DNA from: a virus
DNA: 34,399 bases
Reading direction: 5' to 3' (one strand)
Virus record (IMG/VR): IMGVR_UViG_3300005613_000225
Coordinates: 1-34,399 of that record
This document shows, piece after piece, positions 23,812 to 31,309 of the stretch; position 1 is the first letter of the stretch; the number at the start of each line of letters is the position of its first letter. Both the position numbers and the translations under genes were made by a program. Below the pieces are notes generated by a model, which saw only the letters and a program-made list of their open reading frames with translations, had not been told where the DNA came from and did no database searches.

Positions 23812-25509
23812 TTATACCCTCAAATTATATACAGATTTTGCGAGTGGTATGAATGGATTAAGTGGATCTGATGTTGAAATCTCAGGAATCGTTGTCGGAG
23901 AAGTACTTGGAACTGGATTTTGATTTTTCTTAGTTCCTCCCAAATTAGAAAGATCAATAACTGTTGGAGATCCCTCAACTGCACCAACTTGTGACAAAAA
24001 TCTTCCTTGTTCACTTCTTGTTTCAGTTGGTTTCACAGAACTTGCATCACCTCTTAAAATATTTTTAGTCTCCTCTTCTTTCTGATAAGGAATAACTTCA
24101 AGTTTTTGTGCTTTTGGTCTCCCTTGAGTTCCCTGAGGTGTAGTAGTTGGTGCTTTTGGTTTATAGTTTACTTGCTTTTCAAGAAATCCTACGATACCTT
24201 TATTAAAATCATTAAAGATTGTTTCATCCCAACTTGGTTGCCATTGAGAATCAATTAAATCTGTAACATATTGCCCCAACTCATTTCCTAAAATTCCTCC
24301 ACCAACTGCACCAGCAACTGATAATGGGCCGCTTGCTACTCCAGAACCAATAATTGCTCCTGCAGCTGCACCAAGTCCTGAAGTTCCATATGATAAAAGT
24401 GTTTGTGGAATAATCGGCAAAATTGCTTGTGCTGGACTCTTTCCAGAATCCAATCTATTCTTTGCAGATGCTGCAAAGAGACCAAGATTTATAATTGGAA
24501 CTAAACGTCTAACAGTACCTTTCGTGAGATCACCAAGAAACCCTTTTACATTTTTAGTAATTCCGCCCAGTTTATCTAAGATATTTTTTGAACCCTTAGG
24601 AGGTATTGGTGGTTTAACTGAACCTCCAGGTGCAGCAGGAGGTCTAGGTCCAGGTCCTGGGGGTTTGCCTGCAGGTGGTTTTCCTCCAGATGTTGGTGGT
24701 TTTCCTGCAGGGGGTTTAGTTGTTGGTGGTCTTCCTGAGGGTGGTCTAGTTGTTGGTGGTTTGGGCCCTCTTTTGAATAAATTACCTAACCATTCAAATG
24801 GTTTTTTCAGTAAAAACCCAGCTAAAGATAAACCAATTTTGGCAAGAGATGATGTTAATCTAATTAAACCACCATCTAATGTAGAAAATGCAAGTATTGC
24901 GGCTCCAACACCTTTCGCAATTTCTATCTTTAATTCGTCAAATTGTTCTTTATTTCCTTCCGATTTTGCCTTGAATGCTTTAATAATTTTGTCTGTTAAC
25001 CAACCACCAAAAAGTAATCCTAGGGCAGCCTTTAATCCATTTAAAGGTCCCTGAATTGCCTTTGTAGCTTTTTGAGTTGGTGCAACAATTGCATTACTAA
25101 TTCTATTTTCTAATACAGTTTCTGCTTGTCCGAACGATTCTCTTTCGGCAAGTCTAGTTCTACGATTTTTTTCCTGTAAGATTCTTTGTTCTTCTCTCGC
25201 AGTTTCTCTAGTCAATCCACTAGAAAGTGAACCAAGACTTGTACCAATTGCAAGAATATTTCGATTAATTTCTTCCAACTGAGTTGAAAGAAAATTATAT
25301 GTCTTCTGCTGTTCTTCTTCTCTATCAGTTGTTATGTTCTGTAGGAGTCTTGAGAAAGATTTATTGACTGAAGCTACAACTCTAGACTCAATAAGTTTTT
25401 CTCTGGGTTTTAAAGCACTAACGACGGCATCTTCATCAGAAGTTGAACCACCAAAAAACCTTGATGGTTCAATTCCTCTCTTTTTGACCTTGGACTCATC
25501 AGATGCCAT
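23812..25509 (-). CDS. Probable tape-measure / hub protein (gp29-like role)
   Basis: A 565-aa protein with a helical, charged N-terminal part (residues 40-135, coiled coil). Hydrophobic helices lie at 160-172 and 200-235. A Pro/Lys/Gly linker (249-306, PPTTRPPSGRPPTTKPPAGK) and a Gly/Ala-rich hydrophobic region (about 365-415) follow. Length is close to T4 gp29 (590 aa), the tail-length ruler. Position supports the role: it directly follows the gp26-like gene and its -1-frame extension, where tape-measure genes follow G/GT-type chaperones. Sequence similarity to gp29 is not evident by eye. It overlaps the -1 frame by 11 nt. Confidence 0.6.
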   Translation of the reverse strand: MASDESKVKKRGIEPSRFFGGSTSDEDAVVSALKPREKLIESRVVASVNKSFSRLLQNITTDREEEQQKTYNFLSTQLEEINRNILAIGTSLGSLSSGLTRETAREEQRILQEKNRRTRLAERESFGQAETVLENRISNAIVAPTQKATKAIQGPLNGLKAALGLLFGGWLTDKIIKAFKAKSEGNKEQFDELKIEIAKGVGAAILAFSTLDGGLIRLTSSLAKIGLSLAGFLLKKPFEWLGNLFKRGPKPPTTRPPSGRPPTTKPPAGKPPTSGGKPPAGKPPGPGPRPPAAPGGSVKPPIPPKGSKNILDKLGGITKNVKGFLGDLTKGTVRRLVPIINLGLFAASAKNRLDSGKSPAQAILPIIPQTLLSYGTSGLGAAAGAIIGSGVASGPLSVAGAVGGGILGNELGQYVTDLIDSQWQPSWDETIFNDFNKGIVGFLEKQVNYKPKAPTTTPQGTQGRPKAQKLEVIPYQKEEETKNILRGDASSVKPTETRSEQGRFLSQVGAVEGSPTVIDLSNLGGTKKNQNPVPSTSPTTIPEISTSDPLNPFIPLAKSVYNLRV

Positions 25510-25687
25510 TTGCTTGTTTATGCTTTAGTTCTTCTTCCTCTAAGTATGCTTGGAGAAGAGAAACATATACTTCCCTTTCCCACGGCATCATATCTTCTAA
25601 CTCCGTCAAACTATATTTATGGTGCTGCATTAAAGCAAAATTAGTTTGATAATATGAAGTTAGAGATTCATGTGCCAGGGCTATGCG
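25499..25687 (-). CDS. -1-frame extension of gene 26, tail-assembly chaperone C-terminal part (GT-like)
   Basis: A 62-codon open frame runs from the slippery site to TGA at 25501-25499. It begins RIALAHESLTSYYQTNFALM, continues HHKYSLTELEDMMPWEREVY and ends LKHKQANGI. It is clearly protein-like: charged, helical, with a PWERE motif. The frame stays open a few codons upstream of the heptamer, but no ATG, GTG or TTG precedes codon 20; the first ATG is internal (25630) and would remove a third of it. A -1 shift at 25693-25687 would join it to gp26 residue 237, giving a 299-aa fusion. It overlaps the tape-measure gene start by 11 nt. Alternatives are CTG initiation at 25678, or a truncated 43-aa product. 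Confidence 0.7.
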   Translation of the reverse strand, partial: RIALAHESLTSYYQTNFALMQHHKYSLTELEDMMPWEREVYVSLLQAYLEEEELKHKQANGI

Positions 25688-26397
25688 AAAAAAGACGCTA
25701 AACCCTCCAGAACGATCTCATTTTCCACACCAGTCTTTGGATTTTTAACCTTCAATTCATGTTTGAGTCTGGGCATTGTTAAAAAGAATTTCTCGACATT
25801 CGCAAACTGTGCGGATGTAAGATTGCCCACAAACTCATCCAATTCTTTCTTTGTACAATCAGAAGAATTCCAAGACTCTTCTTCAGAATAAACTTGTTCA
25901 ATACAACTTGAAATAATTTCAAATCCCTGATCAATATTCACATCATCATTATTGAAGTTTGTCTTTACAAACTCATTTAGTGATGGGTACTTCATTCTGA
26001 GAGTTAGTTCATCATCAAGTTTAATATCTCTAGTATGCTCTGGATCCATCTGAACTTGAATATCATCAATATTAATCTGAACATTCACTTCAGTTTCATT
26101 ATCATCAGGGCAAGTCACAATAACATCAATCAATTCACCAACAGACTTACCACGAACATTCAAAAAGAGATACTCAATATCAAATGTGGAAAGATCATCA
26201 ACTTTAATTCCTCTTGTTAGAATACATGCAGAAAGAACATTCTTAATAGCTTCAGTAATCTGCTTCATGTTTTCACTTTCAAGAGCGAGAATCAAGATCT
26301 TTTCTTCTCGTACTAGAAATGGACGATATTTGATTTTCTTTTTAATAGATGGCAACTCAAGTTCATATACTGGAGTTGTAGACTTTGGTAAAGGCAT
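25681..26397 (-). CDS. 26: gp26-like baseplate hub / tail-assembly chaperone
   Basis: A 238-aa protein resembling the T4 gp26 baseplate family (T4_baseplate). Visible features are YELELPSIKKKIKYRPFLVR then EEKILILALES (residues 11-41), a conserved ILTRGIKVDDLSTFDIEYLF segment (59-78), and a charged C-terminal half. It is preceded by the TAATAAATA late motif and followed by the tape-measure gene. Its last codons (TCT TTT TTC GCA TAG) contain a -1 slippery heptamer. That suggests two products: gp26 alone and a gp26 fusion with the 62-residue extension, as for lambda gpG and gpGT. Confidence 0.8.
   Translation of the reverse strand: MPLPKSTTPVYELELPSIKKKIKYRPFLVREEKILILALESENMKQITEAIKNVLSACILTRGIKVDDLSTFDIEYLFLNVRGKSVGELIDVIVTCPDDNETEVNVQINIDDIQVQMDPEHTRDIKLDDELTLRMKYPSLNEFVKTNFNNDDVNIDQGFEIISSCIEQVYSEEESWNSSDCTKKELDEFVGNLTSAQFANVEKFFLTMPRLKHELKVKNPKTGVENEIVLEGLASFFA
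25687..25708 (-). promoter_or_regulatory. Putative programmed -1 ribosomal frameshift site
   Basis: Minus strand: GGAGGG (25708-25703), a 9-nt spacer, then T_TTT_TTC (25693-25687) in frame as X_XXY_YYZ, two codons before the TAG stop of gene 26. An upstream Shine-Dalgarno-like stimulator at about 10 nt is the arrangement known from E. coli dnaX. No start codon lies where GGAGGG could serve ordinary initiation. Downstream ATGAA/TTCAT could form a small weak hairpin. Confidence 0.7.
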
Positions 26398-26418
26398 AAT
26401 ATACGATGATATTTTTTG

Positions 26419-26427
26419 TATTTATTA
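26419..26427 (-). promoter_or_regulatory. T4-like late promoter motif (TAATAAATA)
   Basis: Minus-strand TAATAAATA includes the stop codon of the gp54-like gene and ends 21 nt before the ATG of gene 26. It is identical to the motif at 9763-9771. Confidence 0.5.
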
Positions 26428-27306
26428 TGAACTAGAAACGAAATTTAAAGTATCTGATGAATTGCCAATGGTAGGATCCCAAGATAATCCCTTCCCAGAA
26501 ACAAAGTTATCAACTTGATTCTGATTAAAGATATTTTGAGATAATGTTTCAGATGGACTAGCAGATGTAAAATACTGTGAGAGTGATGCGTTTGATTCTG
26601 TTGTTCCAGTATTTTGACTTGCGTTTGTTCCTGTAATAAAATCACCAGCATTCAAAACAGATCGAACAGAACCAATCTGTAAAGGACTTGCATATCTTAT
26701 AGAATAATCATCTTTAGTTCCTCCCATGATATAACGATCAAAATTAAAGTCAACACTAATTCTTAAAATTGAATTAGGATTCTCATATGAGACAGGTGTT
26801 GAACTTACAGATACTGGAAATAATGAAATGAAGTTATACTGAACACCTTTTTTATAATCTCGATCAAACTTGGCAAGTCTCATTCCTTCACATTTATATT
26901 GATCTGGATATCTCATGCGATAAAAATATCCTCTAGATCTTGTATCAGCAGTTCCTGCACCAGAAATGTATTCAATCCAATACTCAAAAAACTTTAGAAC
27001 TTTATAGTCTGAGTCGCAATAAAATCCTAAAGTAATGTTGTTAAACAATCTAGTGTGTGCGTATTGCTGTTGAACACCAGTAAAGTTTCCCTCTACTGTT
27101 GTTGTTGCAAGAGTGGATCCAGGTAAAGATGCATCATAGCACAGTAAACCTGCCGCTCTTGATATGAAATCAGAATCAACACCACGATATGATAGAGAAT
27201 CCTTAAGTTTATATGGAAACCCACCAAACAAGACCTCATAATGTGAGGCTTGAGCGACATTCATTAATGTAGATTTTAAATCTGATACTTTCTTTGGACT
27301 TGGCAC
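26425..27306 (-). CDS. 54: gp54-like baseplate-tail tube initiator
   Basis: A 293-aa protein of the T4 gp19/gp54 tail-tube superfamily. Landmarks are YEVLFGGFPYKL (23-34), GLLCYDASLPGSTLATTTVE (53-72), GNFTGVQQQYAHTRLFNNIT (73-92) then LGFYCDSDYKVLKFFEYWIE (93-112), and FNFDRYIMGG. It is much longer than tube protein gp19 (about 165 aa) and close to gp54 (320 aa), which starts tube polymerisation on the baseplate. The C-terminal 80 residues are Ser/Asn/Thr-rich. It starts with GTG at 27306, 29 nt from the divergent gp4 gene. No clear promoter of its own is visible. Confidence 0.75.
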   Translation of the reverse strand: MPSPKKVSDLKSTLMNVAQASHYEVLFGGFPYKLKDSLSYRGVDSDFISRAAGLLCYDASLPGSTLATTTVEGNFTGVQQQYAHTRLFNNITLGFYCDSDYKVLKFFEYWIEYISGAGTADTRSRGYFYRMRYPDQYKCEGMRLAKFDRDYKKGVQYNFISLFPVSVSSTPVSYENPNSILRISVDFNFDRYIMGGTKDDYSIRYASPLQIGSVRSVLNAGDFITGTNASQNTGTTESNASLSQYFTSASPSETLSQNIFNQNQVDNFVSGKGLSWDPTIGNSSDTLNFVSSS

Positions 27307-27307
27307 T

Positions 27308-27314
27308 CTAAATA
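27308..27314 (+). promoter_or_regulatory. CTAAATA late-promoter-like motif for the plus-strand operon
   Basis: Plus-strand CTAAATA ends 21 nt before the gp4 ATG (27336). It overlaps the GTG start of the divergent gp54-like gene. Spacing equals that of the minus-strand copies. Confidence 0.4.
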
Positions 27315-27335
27315 CCTATAGTGATTTTTGTATGA

Positions 27336-27773
27336 ATGTCATATAAGGGAAAGTTCCGCCCCTCAAATGTAAAAAAATATAGAGGAGACCCAACTAACAT
27401 TATTTATAGGTCTCTATGGGAATTGCGCTTTATGAAATACTGTGACTCAAATGAAAATATTCTTGAGTGGGGAAGTGAAGAATTTTGGATTCCATATCTT
27501 TCACCTTTAGATGCTAGAGTTCATCGATACTTTCCAGATTTTTATATCAAAGTTCGTGAAAAAACTGGTGACATTAAAAAGTATGTGATTGAAATTAAAC
27601 CCAAAAAACAATGCACTGAACCAAAAGTCCAATCAAAGAAGACCAAAAAGTACATTTATGAAGTCACAGAGTATGCTAAAAATCAAGCAAAGTGGAAGGC
27701 TGCCAGAGAGTTCTGTGAAGATCGTAGATGGGAGTTCAAAGTTCTTACTGAAGATGATCTTGGGATAAAATAA
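27336..27773 (+). CDS. 4: gp4-like head completion protein (TnsA/PD-(D/E)XK fold)
   Basis: A 145-aa protein matching T4 gp4 (head completion). Core residues are E29 (YRSLWELRFM), D68 (RYFPDFYI), and E86-x-K88 (YVIEIKPKK). These are the PD-(D/E)XK pattern of TnsA-like endonucleases. It probably acts at the portal, trimming or sealing packaged DNA before tail joining. It heads the only plus-strand operon of the window. Its TAA stop overlaps the next ATG as TAATG. Confidence 0.85.
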   Translation: MSYKGKFRPSNVKKYRGDPTNIIYRSLWELRFMKYCDSNENILEWGSEEFWIPYLSPLDARVHRYFPDFYIKVREKTGDIKKYVIEIKPKKQCTEPKVQSKKTKKYIYEVTEYAKNQAKWKAAREFCEDRRWEFKVLTEDDLGIK

Positions 27774-28219
27774 TGGCAAGAAAATCTAGAGGAAGACTTG
27801 GTTATAAACAATTTTCTGGAGATGAGGCATATAAAAGAGGATTTGCACAATATCTTGAGAGAGATAAACCAAAATCAAGAATTGATATTTTAAAGGAAAG
27901 AATAAAAAATTTTTCCGATCCTGATGATTACATGTTAGAAATACTTAGTGTTTTTAATGAAACTGAGATTATACCAGAACCTGGAAAATATTATACTTTT
28001 GTTTATATTGCAAAAACCCCAGAAATACTCTATGACCAACATCCATTAATTGCTTGCACTTCAATACAGAGATGGGGATTTACTGGATTAAACTATCATT
28101 TTCCCATGATGAGAAATTATACTTGGGAAGAGGTAATTGGGCAAATGCATATCATCAATAACAATGAAATTCAATATATGAAAACTGTTCCATACAAAAA
28201 AATGCTAATAAATAACTAA
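27773..28219 (+). CDS. Conserved-looking structural/assembly protein (148 aa), unknown
   Basis: The N-terminus is basic (ARKSRGRLGYKQF). The C-terminal half has YYTFVYIAKTPEILYDQHPL (73-92) and RWGFTGLNYHFPMMRNYTWE (104-123). I have seen this P-L...GF-GLNYH pattern in other T4-like cyanophage proteins but cannot name it. It lies between gp4 and gp48, translationally coupled to gp4, so a head-tail or baseplate role is likely. Confidence 0.65.
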   Translation: MARKSRGRLGYKQFSGDEAYKRGFAQYLERDKPKSRIDILKERIKNFSDPDDYMLEILSVFNETEIIPEPGKYYTFVYIAKTPEILYDQHPLIACTSIQRWGFTGLNYHFPMMRNYTWEEVIGQMHIINNNEIQYMKTVPYKKMLINN

Positions 28220-28227
28220 AAAGATAA

Positions 28228-29097
28228 ATGGCGTCACGTATCAACTTACGATATCCTTTGGCGACTCTTGATCGAGAGTCTGATTATCTTTTAATGGACA
28301 TTATTGAATACAAACCGTCTGGTCTTTCTGGAACACCATTGAGAAGGGCGCTTACACAAGGAATCGGAAATCAAACGGCTACATTTATTGCTTCTATTAT
28401 TCTGCCAATACCAACTCAAATCACTTCTTCAAATGGAGTAAGTTGGAATGGCGGTGAGATGAATATTCTTGAAAGAGAAGCACTTGGCACACTCACTAGA
28501 ATTCAAGAATCTGGATTTAAAGATGCAATTGGTCAACTTGGTGATATGGGGAAAAGGGCAATCGATATTGGAAAGGGATCTCTTGAAGGCGGTGCAGTGA
28601 CCACTGGAATTGCATCTAAGATTATTCAGGCATTTGGAAGTCAAGTAACATTTGCTCAAGTTCTTGCCAGAAAAACTGGTCAGGTTTTGAATCCAAATAT
28701 GGAACTTCTGTTTCAGGGCCCTGGATTGAGATCATTTGATTTTAACTTTCAATTTGCAGCAAGAAATGAAGAAGAGGGGAGAATGATTAAAAATATCATT
28801 AGAACAATCAATAAAAATATGTCTCCAAAACTTACAAATAATGAGATATTTCTTTGCACTCCAAATATCTTTCAACTTAAGTTTCAGAGGGGTGGTGGGG
28901 ACCATCCATTCTTGAATCGATTCAAACAAATGGCATTGGTAAGTGCAGGTGTGGACTATACTGGATCTGGAACATATACAACATATGAAGATGGAACACC
29001 AACCATCATCAATATGGGATTAAGTTTTCAAGAACTTGCTCCTATTTACAGTCAAGATTATGATGGCGAAGAAGGTAGAAAAGGAGTTGGTTACTGA
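28228..29097 (+). CDS. 48: gp48-like baseplate tail-tube cap
   Basis: A 289-aa protein. The C-terminal half closely follows gp48: RKTGQVLNPNMELLFQGPGL (151-170), RSFDFNFQFAARNEEEGRMI (171-190), LCTPNIFQLKF, HPFLNRFKQMALVSAGVDYT, and LSFQELAPIYSQDYDGEEG near the end. A Gly/Ala-rich central helix region (100-150) is present. gp48 sits between baseplate hub and tube together with gp54, which is encoded divergently just 0.9 kb away. Its TGA stop overlaps the gp53 ATG (TGATG). Confidence 0.85.
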   Translation: MASRINLRYPLATLDRESDYLLMDIIEYKPSGLSGTPLRRALTQGIGNQTATFIASIILPIPTQITSSNGVSWNGGEMNILEREALGTLTRIQESGFKDAIGQLGDMGKRAIDIGKGSLEGGAVTTGIASKIIQAFGSQVTFAQVLARKTGQVLNPNMELLFQGPGLRSFDFNFQFAARNEEEGRMIKNIIRTINKNMSPKLTNNEIFLCTPNIFQLKFQRGGGDHPFLNRFKQMALVSAGVDYTGSGTYTTYEDGTPTIINMGLSFQELAPIYSQDYDGEEGRKGVGY

Positions 29098-29741
29098 TGA
29101 CTTATTTTAGAGAACTTCCAGAAGTCGAATATCCATCACCACTTTCGGATCGATCTTCTGACCGAGAATACATCACAATCAAAAATATTTTCAGAAGAGT
29201 CAAACTCAGAGATGATTTATATAATTCTCTGACTGCATTTGAAAAGTATGAGATCAAATCAAATCAAAGACCAGATATGGTCGCCAACGAATACTATGGG
29301 AATCCAGATCTTGATTGGTTGGTCTTAGTCTCCAATAACATTACAAATGTTAGAGATCAATGGCCTCTGACTGATAAAGAACTTTATGAATATGCTCTGG
29401 AAAAATACGGACCAAACCTGAATAAGAATGCATTCTATGAGACTACAGAAGTCAGAGATGATCAAAATCGATTAGTTTATCCAGAAGGAATTGTCGTAGA
29501 TTCTGATTTTACAATTCCAGATCCAGATAATCCATTCTTTACATTTAATCCTGTGCGAGGGATTACCTACTATGAATATGAGGTTCGTAAAAATAATGAA
29601 AAAAGATCCATTAGTTTGCTGAGAAATGAATATGTTCAGCAGGCCATAAACGATTTAAGGGAGGAACTATCTTACGACAGATCCTCCCAGTATATAAACA
29701 ATAAGGTAATTAAAGCGGATAATATCCGCCTTAGATCTTAA
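29097..29741 (+). CDS. 53: gp53-like baseplate wedge protein
   Basis: A 214-aa protein of the gp53 wedge family, close to T4's 196 aa. Landmarks are the N-terminus YFRELPEVEYPSPL and the core EYYGNPDLDWLVLVSNNITN (65-84), which is the hallmark GxPxLDWLVL element. PLTDKELYEYALEKYG and ITYYEYEVRKNNEKR follow. It links wedges around the hub. It ends in a 4-bp tail-to-tail overlap with gene 32, with no terminator visible between the converging genes. Confidence 0.85.
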   Translation: MTYFRELPEVEYPSPLSDRSSDREYITIKNIFRRVKLRDDLYNSLTAFEKYEIKSNQRPDMVANEYYGNPDLDWLVLVSNNITNVRDQWPLTDKELYEYALEKYGPNLNKNAFYETTEVRDDQNRLVYPEGIVVDSDFTIPDPDNPFFTFNPVRGITYYEYEVRKNNEKRSISLLRNEYVQQAINDLREELSYDRSSQYINNKVIKADNIRLRS

Positions 29742-30658
29742 CCTTCAGCAAGACGCTGGAAATAACTCAGGGTATCATCTTCATCAACCTCAGTGTCATT
29801 GCTTGACACAGTAATATCAGATGAGTTGAAGTCATCATCAGAAGATGTAGTGATTCCCTTACGCTCATTCTCAAACTCTTCTTCCTCAGCAACAATCTCA
29901 GGATCTTGAGTTTTGGAAACACCACGAACGCCGAGAACATAATCAAGACGCTTCTTCAGATCATCATAGGACTTGAATTGATCTGGAGCAGTCAGAGCAG
30001 TCAGAGAATACTCTTTATTCCAGATTGCTTCCATCGCCTCATCATCATCTAGAAGTGGTTGAGAACGAGAGAACTCAGAAGAGTCATAGTTCCAGTAACC
30101 AGCAACCTTCTTAATCTTCAGTTTGAAGTTGGCACCTTGCCAGAAATCAAAGGGATTGATGGGATCTTCATCTTCAAACTCAGGTTGCATGGCCGCAGTG
30201 ATCTTATCAAAGATCTTTTTGCCAAACTTGAAGAGGAAAACCTTACCTTCATTTTCAGGAGATACGGGATCCTTTACAACGTAGATGTTGGAATAGTAGG
30301 AGAGTTTACGCTTTTGCTTACGAGCAACATCTTTGTCAGAGTCAAGACCACTATTCCAAAGTTGTGAGTTGCATTCGGAAACAGGATCCTTCTGACCTAG
30401 AGTGGTGAGAGAGTTTTCAATGTACCAACCACCAGGGCCTTGGAATGCATGTGAATACATTTTTGCCCAAGGAAGATCTTCACCATTAGGTGCAGGTAGG
30501 AAACGAATGACGGCATAACCGTTACCAGACTTGTCTAGTTGTGGTTTCCAGAGACGATCGTCTCCACCACCAGTCTTAGACATTTTTTCGACTTCCTGAA
30601 CAAGTTTATTGGTCAAGGAACCGAGAGAGGATTTCTTTTTGAGATCAGAAAATGACAT
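29738..30658 (-). CDS. 32: Single-stranded DNA-binding protein gp32
   Basis: A 306-aa gp32 homologue. The N-terminus LKKKSSLGSL (residues 6-15) contains the basic-Ser LAST-like motif for cooperative binding. The OB core includes YAVIRFLPAP (48-57) and MYSHAFQGPGGWYIENSLTT (67-86). KLSYYSNIYVVKDP (118-131) and IFDKITAAM are typical. The C-terminal 60 residues are acidic and disordered, ending in DEDDTLSYFQRLAEG, the partner-binding tail. T4's zinc-binding Cys triad is missing; only H70 and C96 remain in the matching stretch. A perfect TTGACA-17-TATAAT promoter precedes it. Confidence 0.92.
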   Translation of the reverse strand: MSFSDLKKKSSLGSLTNKLVQEVEKMSKTGGGDDRLWKPQLDKSGNGYAVIRFLPAPNGEDLPWAKMYSHAFQGPGGWYIENSLTTLGQKDPVSECNSQLWNSGLDSDKDVARKQKRKLSYYSNIYVVKDPVSPENEGKVFLFKFGKKIFDKITAAMQPEFEDEDPINPFDFWQGANFKLKIKKVAGYWNYDSSEFSRSQPLLDDDEAMEAIWNKEYSLTALTAPDQFKSYDDLKKRLDYVLGVRGVSKTQDPEIVAEEEEFENERKGITTSSDDDFNSSDITVSSNDTEVDEDDTLSYFQRLAEG

Positions 30659-30682
30659 TTGATTTGGCCTGTGTACTTTTTG

Positions 30683-30711
30683 ATTATAGGGTGTTTAGAG
30701 ATCGCTGTCAA
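30683..30711 (-). promoter_or_regulatory. Perfect-consensus sigma70 promoter for gene 32
   Basis: Minus-strand TTGACA (30711-30706), a 17-nt spacer and TATAAT (30688-30683). The core hexamers and spacing all equal the bacterial consensus. The -35 lies inside the 3' end of the DUF1825-like gene. Confidence 0.8.
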
Positions 30712-31018
30712 GCTCTTTTCGGACTTCTTCAATGGTTTTTTTCATGTCAGAAAAGACATCTTGAACAGAGTATTTGTCGTATCCAAGCATTTCAATAAAT
30801 TCTTGAATAGCCTCTTTTCGTTCGATTGCATCTGGATCGTCACTCAAAGACAAACGAGCATACATAATGCTCTGCTTTTCAAGCAAATTGCAAAGACGAT
30901 CCAAGTGTTCTAACTTTTCTTCATCATCAAAATATTCATATGCTGCATAATCTCTACAAATTTCTTTTTGGAGGTGATTGATTTCATCCAATTCATTTTG
31001 AATAAAATCTGAATTCAT
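30695..31018 (-). CDS. DUF1825-like small cyanobacterial-type protein (107 aa)
   Basis: A 107-aa all-helical protein: IQNELDEINHLQKEICRDYA, then LLEKQSIMYARLSLSDDPDA, and a C-terminal amphipathic helix (DVFSDMKKTIEEVRKEL). The pattern of an N-terminal E.xxL helix, a KxxxMxRLxLSDDP turn and a C-terminal MF.DM helix resembles DUF1825, a family of cyanobacteria and their phages. I chose ATG 31018 over ATG 31030 because GGGAGA (31028-31023) is correctly spaced for the former. Function unknown; probably host-derived. Confidence 0.7.
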   Translation of the reverse strand: MNSDFIQNELDEINHLQKEICRDYAAYEYFDDEEKLEHLDRLCNLLEKQSIMYARLSLSDDPDAIERKEAIQEFIEMLGYDKYSVQDVFSDMKKTIEEVRKELDSDL

Positions 31019-31051
31019 GAATTCTCCCATAGTATTATTAGATACTCAAGA

Positions 31052-31058
31052 TATTTAG
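31052..31058 (-). promoter_or_regulatory. CTAAATA late-promoter-like motif
   Basis: Minus-strand CTAAATA includes the TAA stop of gene 33 and lies 33 nt before the DUF1825-like ATG. Same motif as at 2911, 15639, 27308 and 33020. Confidence 0.3.
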
Positions 31059-31309
31059 ATTGGTAATTTAGCTCTAGAAGTTTTTTTCATAAAGTTTAAA
31101 CGAATTGCATCCCACTTGAGTTTTTCCTTAAGTGGTTTGCTGATCAGTTTTGTAATTGAATCAACTTCAATACCATTGTTCTCACAAAAAAGAACGATGG
31201 CATCAATGTAATTGATCTTTTCTTTTAGAGCAATTTGTTCAATCTCTTGACAAAATCTTTCAGAAGTAATGAACTTCTTTTCTAATTCCTTTTGGAGTTC
31301 TGCTTTCAT
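31055..31309 (-). CDS. 33: gp33-like late-transcription co-activator
   Basis: An 84-aa protein. Landmarks are ITSERFCQEIEQIALKEKIN (14-33), YIDAIVLFCENNGIE (34-48) and LISKPLKEKLKWDAIRLNFM (55-74), then K and S-rich SRAKLPI. The Y-DA-xxxCENN core with the KEKLxxxAxxLN helix fits the phage late-transcription co-activator family. gp33 bridges RNA polymerase and the sliding clamp to activate late promoters. Its ATG overlaps the exonuclease stop as ATGA. Partner gp55 is not in this window. Confidence 0.8.
   Translation of the reverse strand: MKAELQKELEKKFITSERFCQEIEQIALKEKINYIDAIVLFCENNGIEVDSITKLISKPLKEKLKWDAIRLNFMKKTSRAKLPI

Noticed and set aside
24524-25054. Plus-strand 176-aa Gly/Pro-rich open frame
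   Set aside because: It is the antisense image of the Pro/Gly-rich linker of the 565-aa tail protein; no start signals.
23812-25509. Confident gp29 assignment by sequence
   Set aside because: No recognisable gp29 motif; the role rests on length and position only.
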